From Lepisosteus oculatus (lineage: Eukaryota > Chordata > Actinopteri > Semionotiformes > Lepisosteidae): a stretch of 64,000 nt of DNA. The notes beneath the pieces are model-generated. The model was given only the letters and a program-made list of their open reading frames with translations, made no database searches and was not told the origin of the DNA. The stretch is from the NCBI RefSeq assembly GCF_040954835.1, contig NC_090716.1, forward strand, positions 8,386,775-8,450,774. Reading direction: 5' to 3'. Position numbers and translations under genes: made by a program. Positions 36,101 through 49,540 of the stretch are shown in pieces. The stretch's first letter is position 1. Each line of letters starts with the position of its first letter.

Positions 36101-39100
36101 GCTGGAGACAAAGGTTCTACACACAGAGTTTAATGGAGACCCACAGACTGTGGCACAGCTGTTTATCAGTTTAACCATGTACTGTTCATTTTTTCAAAGC
36201 TTTATCTATGGAAATGACACACACAACATATGATGCAGATGACATTTGAAGTAGGAGAAAAATAAAAAACAAAAGAAATTCTGCATGATGAATAAGAATC
36301 TCTATCCAGTCAGGGTGGACCATCTTAGACAAGAACACACCTTGAGCAGTCACCAATGTCTCATTTCTCAAAACTTTGGCTGTTACAAGAGGTACAGTAT
36401 TTAAAAAAAAAACGGCATTCAGTATGCTGTACATAACTGGATATCCATTCTTCTGTTGTGTATATACTGCTACACATTTAAAAGACATAGGGTTTAATAT
36501 ACAGGGCAATAACTATCCCATACATACGAAAGTGTGAGATACTTGCATTATTTACACCATTAAAAGACTAAGAAATTTTGAGAAAATTAGATTTTATTTT
36601 TGTTATCAGGAGAGATTTCACATCCACAACAATGTATTTTGACTGACCTAGGTGTTAATTTTGTCAGGTTTTAGATTGAACAAATGGACCAGACAATTTC
36701 TGATATGAATGTGCCCCTGACCTAAAACGACAGTTGTATCCTGAGGCCATTACATAGCTGCAGAAATGGACACTTTAAAGTCATTTATGTAACGGTAATC
36801 TGGTTTTTATTAATTAAAAGCTTATTTCAAAGGATTCCAGCTGAGCCTGCTGCTATTAGTGGGTTTCATTCCTGGAATTACATAACAGGGTTATTTTCCA
36901 TTATCAGCTGCAGTCATCTTTTCCCTTTGTCTTATATTAACTATTTGTGCAATCATCCAATAGAGCTAACAAACATGACTTAATGTTAGATATCACAGAC
37001 TCCATTAATGAAAAAGATCTGACATGCCACAAAACTAGCATCCACTTGGCTTTCCAATTAAATATTGATTTGACCCAGCAAAATCATAATCGGAAGTGGG
37101 CTGGGGTCTCATGTGTTTTCTGTGCATAATTTATAATTCTGCATCTGGGAAGCTAAGCGAGACAACTTCAAATGCACCAATGAACTGATTTTTTCCTGAA
37201 GCTCACAGGAGAAAAAAATAATTGAAGCCAAAAACTGTCTATGTATTGTGTTTAGGTTGGCTGAACTTAAAGTAATAAAGCATTTGCCATTGTTTACAGT
37301 ATACTGCCTTCAAACATATATGCAATGAAAATCCGGAATAACTTGATTTTTGTACTACAGAAAGGAAAAAAAGCACTTCCCCATTCTCTTCACACAGCAG
37401 CACATCTGTACTTTGGTTTTCCCAAACAGAAAAACTAAAGGGGAAAAAAAGGATTGCTCCATTGGTATGAAACTAACAAATCTGTGCCTCATCACCAAGA
37501 CAAAAAAGGATGGCAGAGACATTATTAATACAATGACTGAGCAAGTCTCTGAAATAATCATTTAAAGGCAGTTTAAAGAAACTAACAAGGTCCTGAAGTA
37601 AGGAGAATTGTTTTACTCCTGATATTTACTGTATGCACTCCAAACAACTACTAAAAAATAAGGAGAATTATTAATAGGATAAGACCACGTTTTACAGCAT
37701 AGTTCCATTAATCTATCATTTACTGCAAATGTATACTTACCTTGAAAATCTATACATACAAAGGTCTAACAACAATTAACCACACCGTCCTAGTTTAGTA
37801 CTTTGTAACGCATTACCTGCAGAAATTCAGTTTCAATACTGTTTTGTTCCATTTTCCCTTTCAGAAATGTTTAGAAAATGGAAAGGCATGCATGTTAATA
37901 CTTGACTATCATTAGCAGAGGAATAAAATCAACTCAACATTGATCCATTTTTAATGACAGAATTTGAAATTCCTTATTCAGTTACATTAACATTCATTCT
38001 CAGACAAACCAATTAGACAAATGCAGGCTTTGAAGGCTTTCAAGAAAAAGCACTGCAAATGTAAAGCAGCCCTGTGCTATCCTCTCTTGACACAATTGTG
38101 TTACCTAAAGTACTTCAAAGAAAGTAAGACAAAAAGTAGTATTGAACAAGATAAAAACCTAAGTAAGTAAATTCAATTAGTGGACAATTTTGATCATATG
38201 GTAAGCAATGTATGGTTTCATTCATACATTCAATTTTTTGTGCAAAATTACAGTGAGGCTGTCTCCTTCGATATTCATTAATGTGATTAAAAGGTAATAT
38301 AACCCAGGACAACGGAAGGAAAGATGTGGGATAAAAAATACAGAAAATGTGGCAATGCAACACAGAAAGCTTACAAAGGTTCGGAAGGCCTTGCTGGGAT
38401 TTGCTGGAGTTCTTATTCCAGCAGCTGAGAGATAAACCTTCTGCTTTTCTTTTGTATACAGAGATTCAGACAAAGGGAGATGAATCTGTAGCTTCCTTGA
38501 GGAGTCACTGTCACGTCTACTGTGTGTTGCTGTTGGCTCAAATGCACCTACTGTATACTGTATAGTGTACTGCATGTTAAAAGTTCAGCAGTACCTCTTG
38601 CAACCAGAAACTCTCAGCAACAGGGATACCTTGGCTCGTATTCAATTTCACCATCTGTCATGTAGTATGGGATCCAAATAGGGAATGATACAGAGAACAA
38701 TTAGATTGCCTACAATTCATACTAACCTTGTAACATTGGAATATGGCAACAGGTGTAAAAAAATCATTTTTCAAGGGATTCTGGATGAAGGGGAAAGATG
38801 TACAGCATGCCATTCAAATGTGCCATGTACAGAAAGCCTTCAGTACATTACAATGGATTGCTCGGTCAGTTTGTAAAAAAGAAGCACTCTGAATTTAAAT
38901 CTTCCTTTATTATTTAGAGTTTTGAGACTTATTACACCATTTTTATGACTGCACAAAGTCCAAAGCAGAAAAATTCAAAGGCCAACTGTTTCAGCCATTC
39001 CAGCTTGCTGTAAAATTCTAATTAAATGTATAAAACCGCAATAAATCAATGACACAGGAGTAAGAAACCATGTCTGTATCCTTGTTTTATACTGATCTTC

Positions 39101-40984
39101 ATAAAGCCCTGCAGGGAATCTGTCAACTGGTTAAGATTACTTTTTTTTCATGTATGTTCTTCTAAAATCCCATCTTCCCCAAAAAGCTCAAGCATCAAGA
39201 TTACATGTAAAAGTATCACCCAAGAAGTATTGCCAAATGTATTTTATGTTAAAAATGTATTAAGAATTTGAATTTGCAGCTGTATGTATTTGTGAAATGC
39301 ACCGGATATAAATCGCTGAACTCTTGAAACAAAAAAATGGAAGGCAAAATCTTTCACTACAGAAAGTTTCATGGTTTTCCTGAGGGAATTAACTTTTTAA
39401 AAAACATAGGGCATTGCTTTCTAGATAACACTTTTAAGTAGGATATACCCTATATAACTTATTAGATCAAACATAATTACACCTTGAACCAAGCCAAAAT
39501 CATATGTATAAACCATTGAGCACAGAAAGTGTAACTAGGCATTACAGTCTTAGAGATCAACTTGAACACTGAGTATGGCCATATTACTTTTATATTTCCG
39601 TTTCGTCACAATCACATATTACGTTTGTAGCTCCTCTTATTTTCATGAACGTGCTCAAAAGATCTGTTTAAATACCCAAAGATACATCTCTCCTTTGTGC
39701 TCTTCTGGCAAAAGCTAAAGTGTTCTCTTTTCTGGAGATCTGCACTCAGACTTTTATTGTCTGAGTCTTTTATTATTTTATTGATTTTTTTGTTGAAAAG
39801 GTTTATACATTGGTACACACAGTTCTCTCACATTAGAATAAAAAACATAGAAACCTGCAATATACAGTCTTGTTATGCATCATGTACAAATGATGTACCA
39901 AAGTAAGAAATAAGAAAAATGCAGAAATAATTACACTATGTAGTGCAGAGATTCAACCTTCCCCATGACGATAACTTCAAATGTTCAGTGGTGAAAAAAA
40001 TTTTTGGATTGTAAAGGAACACTAGCAAAGAAGTCTCCATCTGCACAAAGTCCTCACACAAACATTTGAGACCATATGGATTTACATGGATTCAGTAACA
40101 ACAGCCAAGCAACTTGGGTGAAGTTTTCTAGTGTATTAGGAACATCATTTCAAAGGCCTTCTTTGATAAAGGGGCTTGGGAAGTTCACTTAGTATACAGT
40201 AAAGAGTTCCTTCCAAATAATTTAATAAGCAATAAATTAGTCTTTGGATATTTCCTATGACAACTCATTGTATATGCAATATACATTGAAAGTTCCTTGC
40301 TACTAATAGTTTGCATTAAATGCCTAGTTCTTCCATTTGTTTCCATAACTATCCTCAATATAGCACATGCTGTATTGAACAGCAGTTTACATGTAGGCAC
40401 GTTCCAAAACGCAACTGGAACCTTCAATGGGATTTCATTAATTTACAACACTCTTATTTGTTAGTTTGTTGATTTAGATTACACAATGATGCAGCATGTT
40501 AGACTACATTGATTTCTGATTGAATACCACGTCATAATGCAGCATCTTTAAATATTGGCATCCATTTGCCTGAACTTCGTTAACTCTGGAAACCACATTC
40601 CAACTCACTAGAGTGAAAACGTAACACACATTAATAAGAGTAGTTTAAATATTTACAACCCTAAATTCCAAATAACTGTTTAAATTAAGGATTTACTTGG
40701 CTTTTTGGTATAGTGTTTTTATTTAGAATATTAACTATTAAGACTATAGCTTTTTAACAGAAAAAATACAACTCTTAGAAAAGAGCAATAACAGATACGG
40801 AGGACGTGTTCATCAACAATCTATAGTATCAGTACTGGAGGAAAGAGTATTAGAGGATTAGAAATAACTTTTTTTACAATATGTTTCAGAAAATGTTGGT
40901 GAACATCCACATTATGGGGATGGTTTTATTGACCATGATAAACAATTAGCATTAGATAATTCGGGATTAACTGCAATTTAAGTC

Positions 40985-41160
40985 AAGTAATTCCAACCCT
41001 GGTCCTGGATAGGTCCTATGAAGCAAGTTCTATAGTTTACATTAATTTAGGCATCATATGGAACCCAAAATCCATATAAACTCCCACAAGGACCAGATAT
41101 CTGCTTAATTGAACTGACTCCTTGCTTTATTTACCAATTACGGGTGACCTACAGTGTAAG
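40985..41160. repeat. probable interspersed repeat fragment
   Basis: It starts with ATTCCAACCCTGGTCCTGGA, a block I recognise from common fish and other vertebrate interspersed repeats. It then runs through moderately complex sequence to about 41160. The class and ends are uncertain. Confidence 0.4.
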
Positions 41161-43199
41161 ACTAACTGAATGCGAGTTCTCTAAAACCCTGCTATAGTGG
41201 TTTTAGGTTTCTGTACTACTTGTCAGTAATATTGGAAGGCTACTAACATTGGTATTCTGTATTAGCCCTGACTGGTGTCTCTATACTTTCCTAGACTGCC
41301 CCTCTGAGGCCATCAGGTGAAGTGTTACTATCCTGTATCAACCATTTTGGTACTGTACAGTATATCACTGCAGAACTACTTAATTTGGCCACAGACAAAA
41401 AATAATTTTTAATTTATTATTATTTAAATGGCTTAGTGAGCAACCTTCACTCAGACAACTGAAAGGAAGTGTTGTTTGTTTTGTTCCACAGAAAAGTTTG
41501 CTCCTGCCTGTGCTCTGTTATAATATTTAATTTTAAACCTTCCGGGAACCTCAGGGTTTTAAATCCGTTATGAATCCCACATGAACAAGGAGACTTACAT
41601 GTATATTATTCAATTTATATTGAATTTTCTCCCAATTCCATAATACATCAATATACATAATTGATCTGAATTAGAAATAGGAATGAAAATAATTGAATTA
41701 GAAGCAGTTAAGCATATAATTTTCAACTTCTTACATAATTTTCCATTTGTTCTCTATAATACACAAATCAGTATTGCAATTAGAATGCACAACAGTATAC
41801 AAGAGGCAGCAATAATATTCTTGCATCCCAAAGGTTTAAAAATTATTTTTCTGAAGATGAAGAGAAGTTACTGCCTTAAGACAAATCAGTAGACTGTGGT
41901 TTATTTAAAACTACAGCACTGCTACAGAGTAAATTAAATTGGAGGTTATCCATTTTAGTTACTAATACAGCTGATTCTGAAAACACTATTTTAATTGCAG
42001 TACTGATTAGTTCAGTCAGCATAAAACTGCCTTCAATGATTATTCAAAATTAAAAATCTAAATCAGTCTACAGTAAGTGTTGTTAGCCTGTGTTGCAATG
42101 TCTGGGCAATATCAACATCAATAAAAGTAAACTTGACCTTAAAAAACAGTTATATTCTATCTTAAAATGTCTAAAAATATTATTTAGATTAAGAAATGCA
42201 CCTGCTCTAAAACCATTCAAGCAGGAAGCCTTAAAACCCTGGATGAGAAAATCTTTTTGCTTATTTGTTTCTAGGAAAACAGACCATTATTCACTGGCAC
42301 AGAAACTTTGTGAACCTGATAAAAAAGCCTTACAGATTGCAATACAACCCTTAATTTACACACTTAACATTTTCATTATTGACTATGAACCAGCTGGTGA
42401 GTTAAACCAAAAAGATTTAGAAATATTTTTTTTTAAAAGACATTCTTTAAGTGGCAATAACACACTACCAGGGTCAAAAAAATAAAATTAGCTGCTCAAA
42501 GAAAGATAATGAACCCAAATGCATACAATCACATCCATAAATGCTCATACAGTAATCACAGAAGCAGATAACATCTAACCCTTCTCGTTTTTTTGTAGAA
42601 AACTCTTAAAATTATGGTAATAAAACTTGATAACACAAATGAGGGCTCTACAGTCAAAACTTTTTTTTTTTTACATGGAATTAACCTCTGCTCTTTTCCA
42701 AAAAATATTAAGAAATGATACTTACAGTACATTCTGGAACTCAAAGAATTAGGTTTTGCTTTGTCATAGGTTTCACCATTATCTGTACAATGTTTTTTCC
42801 ATTAGCTATTTCACATTTCAAACTACTGTTAAGTGAACTGTGTTACATACTAGTTGTTTTTTTATTTAAATTGCGCACAGCTGAAGCCTTCTAGAGAAGA
42901 AAGGTATCCTACTTTTTGTTCTACCAGAGAACTTCACAGCCAATCTAAAAGGATGATTTGCTTAATTTTTACAACAGTTTTTATCATTCTCCCAGATCCC
43001 AAGCCCTGTTGATGTAGTCTGTCATCCTCAAGGAACAGAGACTTCACCGTAAAAACTCAATGTGGAATGGGCTTATTACGCTTTTATGATTATAGGGACA
43101 GTTAGAACCCTAGAACGGTCAAATTCTAATGTTATACCGTTATTTGATAGTTATATAGTAATATTGACTCACAATAAGTCAACTGAAGTTCATTAACTC

Positions 43200-43392
43200 A
43201 TTAACTAGGGGAGCGGTGGCTCTGTGGTTAAGGATCTGCGCCTGTGACTGGAAGGTTGCCGGTTCAAATCCTGTGGCTGGCAGAAGAATCCTACTCCGTT
43301 GGGCCCCTGAGCAAGGCCCTTAACCCCTTAAGACAAATTCCTAATGCAAGAAATTGTATAGGGCTAATAAAGAAACATTATTATTATTAACT
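43200..43392 (+). mobile_element. tRNA-derived SINE, plus strand
   Basis: The head has an A box in GGTGGCTCTGTGGTTAAGG and an intact B box, GGTTCAAATCC. The widespread fish SINE block GTTGGGCCCCTGAGCAAGGC then CCTTAACCCC follows, and the tail is (ATT)n near 43378-43390. ATTAACT at 43200-43206 and 43386-43392 may be the target duplication. This is the best-preserved SINE in the window. Confidence 0.9.
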
Positions 43393-43424
43393 GTCAGGGG
43401 AACAGGATTAAAAACCTGACAGTT
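43389..43424. repeat. inverted repeat, 10-bp arms
   Basis: Arms 43389-43398 (AACTGTCAGG) and 43415-43424 are exact complements. It begins at the end of the SINE. Confidence 0.75.
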
Positions 43425-44273
43425 AGCCATGGAACAATTTCCAACCATTTTTCAAATTATGCCACAGTAAAAAACACCTTGTTTCCAGATCTCATTCACA
43501 GAGCAAGTAATAAAACCATTTAGAATCCTTTAGCATGCAAACATGTTTGTAAAAGGTTTTTACAAATTGTGCAAATTTTCCAAAAGCATTAACTGACGTC
43601 TGTGACTCCTACCAAGGTGAACAACATTTTGTATTTTTTTCTTTCAGCACGAAGATACATCTTTTAATTATCTTGGCAAGTCAATTTATGGAATGGTAAG
43701 AGCACCATAACAGTACAATTTTTTGTGCAGTTAGGAAAAAAGACGAAATAATCAGCTCATTCTGCAAGTTGTTTGTAGACGTTATGAAAAAATGTTCAAA
43801 AAGTTCTCATCCTTCTCCAAAATCAACTTGTGGTCAGTTTGAAAATGCTGAATAGCTCACCAGTCAGCTAACCTGGGGCTAAATGAATATTTTGTGCAGC
43901 CATTTTGTCTTTCTACATATTTGCAACCTCATATTTCTCCAAAATCTTTCTGTGCATACAAATAATCACAGAAAATATTCCTTTTTGTGAAAGGGCTTGC
44001 AAGTTTAGATGACACAACACATCTGGACTAGATTACCATCTGGAACGATACTTCAGCCTGTGGAAAAATGCCTTTCACGTGGATTATTTAAATGTACTGC
44101 AAAAGGGAAGGGTTATGGAGTAAATAAGTTGCCTGCTGTCTACAGATTTATGCAAGCGAAGTAGTCACCAACAAAATCACATTTAATGTGAAACTTCAAG
44201 CATGTTTTAGGCGACTTGTGAATCAATCTTTAACTTCAAGGGATTTTTTTTTTGCTTGGATTAAACCTCAGTC

Positions 44274-44399
44274 ATGCATTATTGTTATTTAAAAGTTTTC
44301 ATAGTTGTGCTTTTGATTCAGGTGATTGGAAATGCACAGAGGATCACTCAAGATATCATCATTATGCAGTACTTTGAAAGCAGAATTGCAATGCTTGAG
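44274..44399 (+). CDS. OLFML1: OLFML1 exon 1: signal peptide
   Basis: The ATG at 44274-44276 opens 42 codons: MHYCYLKVFIVVLLIQVIGN, A, then QRITQDIII to SRIAMLE. Exon 1 ends in phase 0 at donor GTAAGG (44400). The hydrophobic core VFIVVLLIQVIG with a small-residue cleavage site (GNA-Q) is a typical signal peptide. TQDxxxxxxY then aligns with the start of the mature human protein. It is too short to stand out as an open frame. Confidence 0.88.
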
Positions 44400-46391
44400 G
44401 TAAGGATATAATTTAACTTGTGAAATACGTATTTCAATGAAATAGATGGATTGGTATTAATAAATGAGGTGAAGAAAATTAGATATGTTTTTTGAGTGAT
44501 GTGTAGCTCTTAACATTTTTACTTTATGCTGGTTAGGAGGAAAAAATTGAAAACCTCAGAAAGTCTTAATATACGGTGCTTAACATAAGGTGTTACCAAC
44601 CATATGTTTATAATGACACGCACGTTAAAAATAGTTTGTTTAGAAACGGGTTTTCACCCTGCACAACTTATGAGCTGCAACAACTTCAGCATATTCAGGG
44701 TTGTTTTCTGGGAATGCTCTCCCTGGAAACATAGATTTTGTTTTTCACAATGTCTGTGGCAGGCTTTCAAGTTTTATTTAAATGATTCATCTTTTCATCT
44801 TGAATCATTTTTTTTAAATACACTCTCACACATATCTTTCTTGCTTTTGCAGAGCTTGTGTTTTCATGGGAATCTCAACACTGAATTTATTGTTTTTTCT
44901 GGAAAATCATTCTAAACTTAGTGCATTGAATATAAGATATTTATTCATGTGTTTGTGTCTGGGTTTGTCTGCAAACATGCTACATTACTGGATCTTTTCG
45001 TGAGCCCTGTGTTTATGTCCCTTTAACAGGACAGGCTGATAAAATGTGATCAAGACATCATGAAGTATGTCCAGGAGCTGTATGCCTTCTCGAAAGAAAT
45101 GCGGGCCCGTTTGGATGGCCTGGGTGTTTACAGAACAGAGTTCAGGAGCGAAGTGGAGAGTGTGGTGTCCAGAGTGGAGAGAATCGAGCATGACATCGAT
45201 TACCTGGAGAATCAGAGCCCTGTGCAGCCATGTGTAGAGATAGACGACAGGTTGCTGGAACAGCAGGTAAAAAAGGCACAAGGCAAGAAGGCAGACAAGC
45301 TCAAGCTGGGGACAGGTAAGGAAAAACAGCAGAGAAACATGCCCACCTTAAGTACTACAAGCTTTAGGCCTTTTTGTACAAGTTGTATCAATGAAGGAAA
45401 AAAACGAAATATTTTATATTCATACAAATGACCAGTAACAAGTCCCTCTGTTCTTTATCAGTTTTGTGTGCTGAATAAAATTATGTAAAACAGTCTGTTC
45501 TATCAGTGATAAATGGGTGTTTTCTTTTTTAAAAAATACAGCTCGCTGGGTTACAAAACAATACACTAATAAGCCTATTTTATCTTTACAGATTGTGATG
45601 CCATGCTAACAAGTATAAAGTCTATAAAGATTGTGAAAAAAGCAGGAGACGTTCATGGTTCATGGATGAAAGACCCGAGCAAATCTTCTCCGAAAATTTA
45701 TTTTTTCAGCGGGACCAAAAATACTACTCTATTAGAATTTCCCAACATTAAAGAATTTACTGAAAGCAACTTCACCCAAGTAGCAAGGAATGTAACTCTA
45801 CCATTCCCTTGGCAGGGAACTGGGCATGTAGTGTACAATGGTTTCCTGTATTTTCACAAGAGTGGCAGTTTAAATGAGATCATAAAATTCCACATACGCA
45901 ACAGAACTGTGACTGACAGCATGTTATTGCCGGGGGCAGGCAGAGTGCCAGTTTATCAGCTTTCCCCATTCACATTTATCGATTTGGCTATTGATGAGCT
46001 GGGATTGTGGTCTATTCATGCTGATCCAGACACTGGTCGTAAAATAGTGATCACTAAAATAGACAGAGGAAGTCTTTCTGTAGAACATAGTTGGGATACC
46101 AGCTGTAGCAGCGAAGACGCGGAAGCAGCTTTCTTAATATGCGGTACCTTGTATGTAGTCTACAATTCGCGTTATGGGGGAAGATCGAGAATACAGTGTT
46201 TGTACGATATTCATGATATGATAAGCAATGAGGAGAGCCAGATCTTATATTTCCCTAAGCGTTATGGAAGTCACTCTGTTATGCATTATAACCCAAAGGA
46301 AAAGCAGATTTACTCGTGGGATGATGGATACCAGACCATTTACAGATTAGTTACGAAGCAAAAAAACGAAGGATCTTTAGGATCGATATAA
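44274..46391 (+). CDS. OLFML1: OLFML1 gene span, olfactomedin-like protein 1 (complete)
   Basis: Exons 44274-44399, 45030-45315 and 45592-46391 join into 403 codons plus stop; as I recall, human OLFML1 has 402. The product is a secreted glycoprotein with a signal peptide (residues 1-21), an N-terminal coiled coil (about 28-125) and an olfactomedin domain (about 138-398). Blocks shared with human OLFML1 include SIKSIKIVKK, HGSWMKD, WQGTGHVVY, DLAIDELGLWSIH, VEHSWDT, DAEAAFLICGTLYVVY and FPKRYGSHSVMHYNPKEKQI. N-glycosylation motifs NTT, NFT, NVT and NRT occur in the third exon. The gene lies between SYT9 and PPFIBP2, as in human. Its molecular role is poorly known; related proteins act in the extracellular matrix. 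Confidence 0.96.
44400..45029 (+). other. OLFML1: OLFML1 intron 1
   Basis: The intron runs from GTAAGG to TTTAACAG, with nothing else recognised. Confidence 0.9.
45030..45315 (+). CDS. OLFML1: OLFML1 exon 2: coiled coil
   Basis: The acceptor is TTTAACAG (45022-45029). Phase 0 entry gives DRLIKCDQDIMKYVQELYAF and then SKEMRARLDGLGVYRTEFRS. The RVERIEHDIDYLE block matches the human RVERAQREIDYI region. A lysine-rich end (KKAQGKKADKLKL) precedes donor GTAAGG (45316) in phase 1. The first Met codon inside the exon (45060) is not the start, because the frame continues upstream to the acceptor and joins exon 1. Confidence 0.95.
45316..45591 (+). other. OLFML1: OLFML1 intron 2
   Basis: A short intron of 276 bp, from GTAAGG to ATCTTTACAG, with no other feature seen. 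Confidence 0.92.
45592..46391 (+). CDS. OLFML1: OLFML1 exon 3: olfactomedin domain
   Basis: The acceptor is CTTTACAG (45584-45591). The first two bases complete an Asp codon, giving DCDAMLTSIKSIKIVKK, which matches human ASCDNML.IKSLKIVKK. The single long exon carries the whole olfactomedin domain and ends at TAA 46389-46391. The cysteines in CDAM, TSCSS and FLICG are kept. CpG density rises in its second half and stays high downstream. Confidence 0.97.
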
Positions 46392-49135
46392 CTCAAAGCA
46401 CGGATTTGCAGGCAGATATTTGCAAGCTTATCGCGTAAAAGTTATGCTGCATGCTCTCTTCAAATCTAATTCCATTTTGCAAATATGTAATTGCAGTTAC
46501 AAGAGGCACTAATTAAAAAGCAAAGCAGGCTTTGCTTCTATTATGTATTTAAAGTCTAGATACGAGGCGGGGAAAGCTGAATATTAACATAAACTTATTT
46601 TTAGCATGTAGTAGTATTGTGAACTTGAACGAGCAAATGGCGAACTGCCAAAAATAAGATCTACTGTATACAACCCCACAGGTTGTTACAGCGGTTTAAG
46701 AAACATACTGTAACTGTAAATCTTTTTTTATCGTGGTTCACATCTGAAAATTTTCAAAGCACTGCATGAAGTTTCGAGTAATCATGTACAGCAGATCTGT
46801 AACAAATGCAGTTCTTCAGACTCCAGTAAAGTAGCGGCGCCACTTTGCAGTTATCCAGCTGCGACAAGTGAAGTCATAGGACATCGAAAACACAGCCATG
46901 CTTTCATGTCAAGCAAATTGGGAGTGAAAAAGTAAGTTCTACACGTATTAAGGCTACTTTCTAGTTGCAAATTGCAGTTGTAGCAACATGCAGCAAAGTA
47001 TAACGCTGTATTTTTCGAGCTATGCTACTTGCTCTTTAAATGTGTACTGTACTTTTGATGACTGAAAATCATACATCTTAATAAAGACGTTTTTGATCAA
47101 TAACAATACTAGTACATTGCATTTGCAAAGTGTTTTTTATTCCAATGGTTTCTCAAAGCACTTCAGCAGGTGGCTGTTACCGATGGTCATTTTGATACCA
47201 TTTCGAGGATATTGCTAGGCTATGGTGGCAGCAAAATTATTAAGCCCTTGTTGTTAGTTGTACACTACATACAGTAATCCGGGCAGCACTGTATATTACA
47301 GTGCTAGTGTTTCAGACAATGTTTAGAGCTGTTTGAAAATTGCCACTTACAGAGCCTGAAGATTTCATTAATGTTCCACAGCTACTGTTCGCGCAAGTGG
47401 CATCCATCTGTTTCACTACAGGTATTGAAGTTTAAAAGCATCTAATTGTCAATAAAACACCAGGAAATGTTCTAGCATGCTACGATCAGAAGAACGTTCT
47501 CAATTAAACGCGCAAGGAACACGTTTACGGTGCGTCATGTCTCAAAAGAGCCCACTAATGAATAGTTATGTAAAATAACAATAAAAGATTAATAAATACT
47601 GACTTTTCAGTGAAATATACTCTGGTGCAAAGAATCACTAAGTGACTTCTTTTCAACAAAGAAACAAAGATTCAGACATTATGTTTCACAAATGGTTATG
47701 AATCTAATCTACGATTCACTGAATAGCTAATTTTGAGTTTTAAAAAATTATGTAGAAACAATCTAACGCGGCTGTTTTATTTAAGGAGTTTTGGTTATTG
47801 TTTTGTACTGTTTATCATGTTTGAAAAGTTTATTTTAAATGTAGTTACAGTAACAGTTACCTCCATAGTAGAAAACTGTGCAGGAATGTGACCTACTGTA
47901 CTATTGCATCCTTGAGCTCGGGTTACCAGCCAAAACTATTTCTACCACTGGAGGGAGCAGGACGGTTATAAAACATCAGCTGCCCATGTTTATCCCATGT
48001 TTAAAAAAGAAATCAACAGACACCACATAATAGACCACTTGGACCAAGACTAAAACCAGGAATCAGGAAGATGAAAATGAGGGAAAAGAGTATTATCGAT
48101 GTTCGTATCCTGCATAGAAACATTTGACTTTAACGACAATGCGACCATCAACAAGAAAGATGCTGAAGGTGTTGCTCCTTTATTGTTGGGAACTTCAGAA
48201 AAAAAGTCTAATTAGAACAGATATCACTTATTTGTTTGACATTCAGTTAAAGTCCAGCTAATCGTGTTCGTTTCCTAGGTTATGATCTGAATTCATAACG
48301 TCTTCAATCGATTTTTTAAAACGCGCCCAGAGTTTGAACTTTCGGCTACAAGATTAGGAAGGTTGCTTAGATATTCGCATCTACGCGTAAAAAGGAGCGT
48401 TTCCTGTTCCCAGCTGCTACTCATCTCCAAGTTTTGCTACGTTGAGTTTAGGAATGCCCTGAACTAACTTCATATATACTGTACTGTAGCTCTTATTTGA
48501 ATCAAAGCATTAGTAACATTCCTGTAAAATTATTATTGAATCGTTGTTACCATATAATTAACACCATAAAACTAATTAAATTAATAGAAAATCACTACTA
48601 CACCAAATAAAGCTTTTTTAATACTTTAAACGTTAAATTTTAATGTATCTTTAAGAATTTTCTGCATCATTACTAAAAACGCACATACAGTATACGAAGG
48701 TCTTCAATGGGACATTTTGCATTACTTGCTTGACTGTTTAGACTTTTTCTGTACATATTGAACAACAATAATACTATTCTTCATTTATTTACTTTTCGAT
48801 TACATACTTTTCGTAATTAGCCCGAAATGCTATTGTAATCCATGTGTTCAATTATAAATATATTATCAAGTGGTTTAATCACCAGGTGGCACCGTAGTGT
48901 TCCCACAAATATTTCTCTTCGTGGTATTTAGACAATGTAGACCTTTTTGTCATTTCAGACTCATTTGAATCATCCCGATGTAAAACTCAACATTTTCAAG
49001 ACATCCATGCTCACTTTTCGCATTGCTGGGTGAAGCGTAAATGCCAGTGATGACGAAAATAAAATATGTTTTGCAAATATGTTTTGCAAAGAAAAACATT
49101 TTCTATAGTGTAAGAAACTGAGGAAGACTTATTTA
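46392..49135. other. OLFML1 3' region and spacer before PPFIBP2
   Basis: No open frame of note and no transposon remnant were recognised. CpG is several times more frequent than in other noncoding parts of the window, although the DNA stays A+T-rich. A tandem copy of ATATGTTTTGCAA occurs near 49065-49092. Confidence 0.7.
47080..47085 (+). promoter_or_regulatory. OLFML1: candidate OLFML1 poly(A) signal
   Basis: AATAAA lies about 690 bp after the OLFML1 stop, with T-rich sequence following. It is the first clear hexamer I see after the stop; an ATTAAA variant occurs near 46511. Confidence 0.45.
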
Positions 49136-49540
49136 ATGGGTTTGCCTTATAGTTCGGTTTGTCAGTGCTACCCAGCTGTGCTTTCTTTCTGGAGCGCAGT
49201 AAACTGCAGCAAGCGCGTAGTCTTTAACCCCGGACCACACAAGTGCGTTAGCGCTCCATTGCAGCAGCATGTGTATTGTACTGTGCTGGCCCTGGCACGC
49301 CTCTGTAATCACATGACAGGTGATTGGAAGAAAGACTTGAGTATTGAACTATGGCGACAGCAACTCACTCTGGGACTAGAATTAAGAAGTGTCCGGACGC
49401 TAGACGATCTGTTACAATAAGAGTACAAACACAGTTTTGAAGTTCTTGAAACGCCTGCTGCATGCGATACATCAGCTGTGACTTTTATTATCGGTGCGTT
49501 AAGTCAAAGTGAAGAAAAGTAGACGACCTATAAGGAAAAG
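49136..49540 (+). promoter_or_regulatory. PPFIBP2: PPFIBP2 promoter region and candidate noncoding first exon
   Basis: This is the most CpG-rich noncoding stretch of the window and lies upstream of the coding exon at 62062. It contains an E-box in ATCACATGACAG (about 49308-49319) and an inverted CCAAT box, GATTGG (about 49322-49327). A splice donor AAAAG|GTTGGT at 49540/49541 would end an untranslated first exon, as liprin-beta genes usually begin with one. The transcription start is not defined, and the 94-codon open frame across it resembles no protein I know. Confidence 0.5.

Larger units (their letters stand above)
23897..44273. other. intergenic region between SYT9 and OLFML1
   Basis: Its start includes the SYT9 3' UTR, whose end I cannot place; AATAAA words are frequent, for example near 25328 and 25584. 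It holds a foldback SINE-like element (24741-24926), a tRNA-derived SINE (25925-26120), a LINE fragment (29640-30120) and an unassigned coding-like repeat with a long hairpin (30646-31230). A repeat fragment lies near 40985-41160 and a tRNA-derived SINE at 43207-43391. The complex stretch 36780-37160 may be conserved noncoding DNA. I found no cellular gene in it. Confidence 0.75.

Noticed and set aside
42090..42485. 131-codon open frame on the + strand
   Set aside because: It is lysine/leucine-rich from A+T-rich DNA, resembles no protein I know and has no splice or promoter context. Likely chance.
49136..49420. 94-codon open frame over the PPFIBP2 promoter region
   Set aside because: The CpG-rich DNA has few stops by composition, the peptide is unrecognised, and the region is better explained as promoter and untranslated exon.
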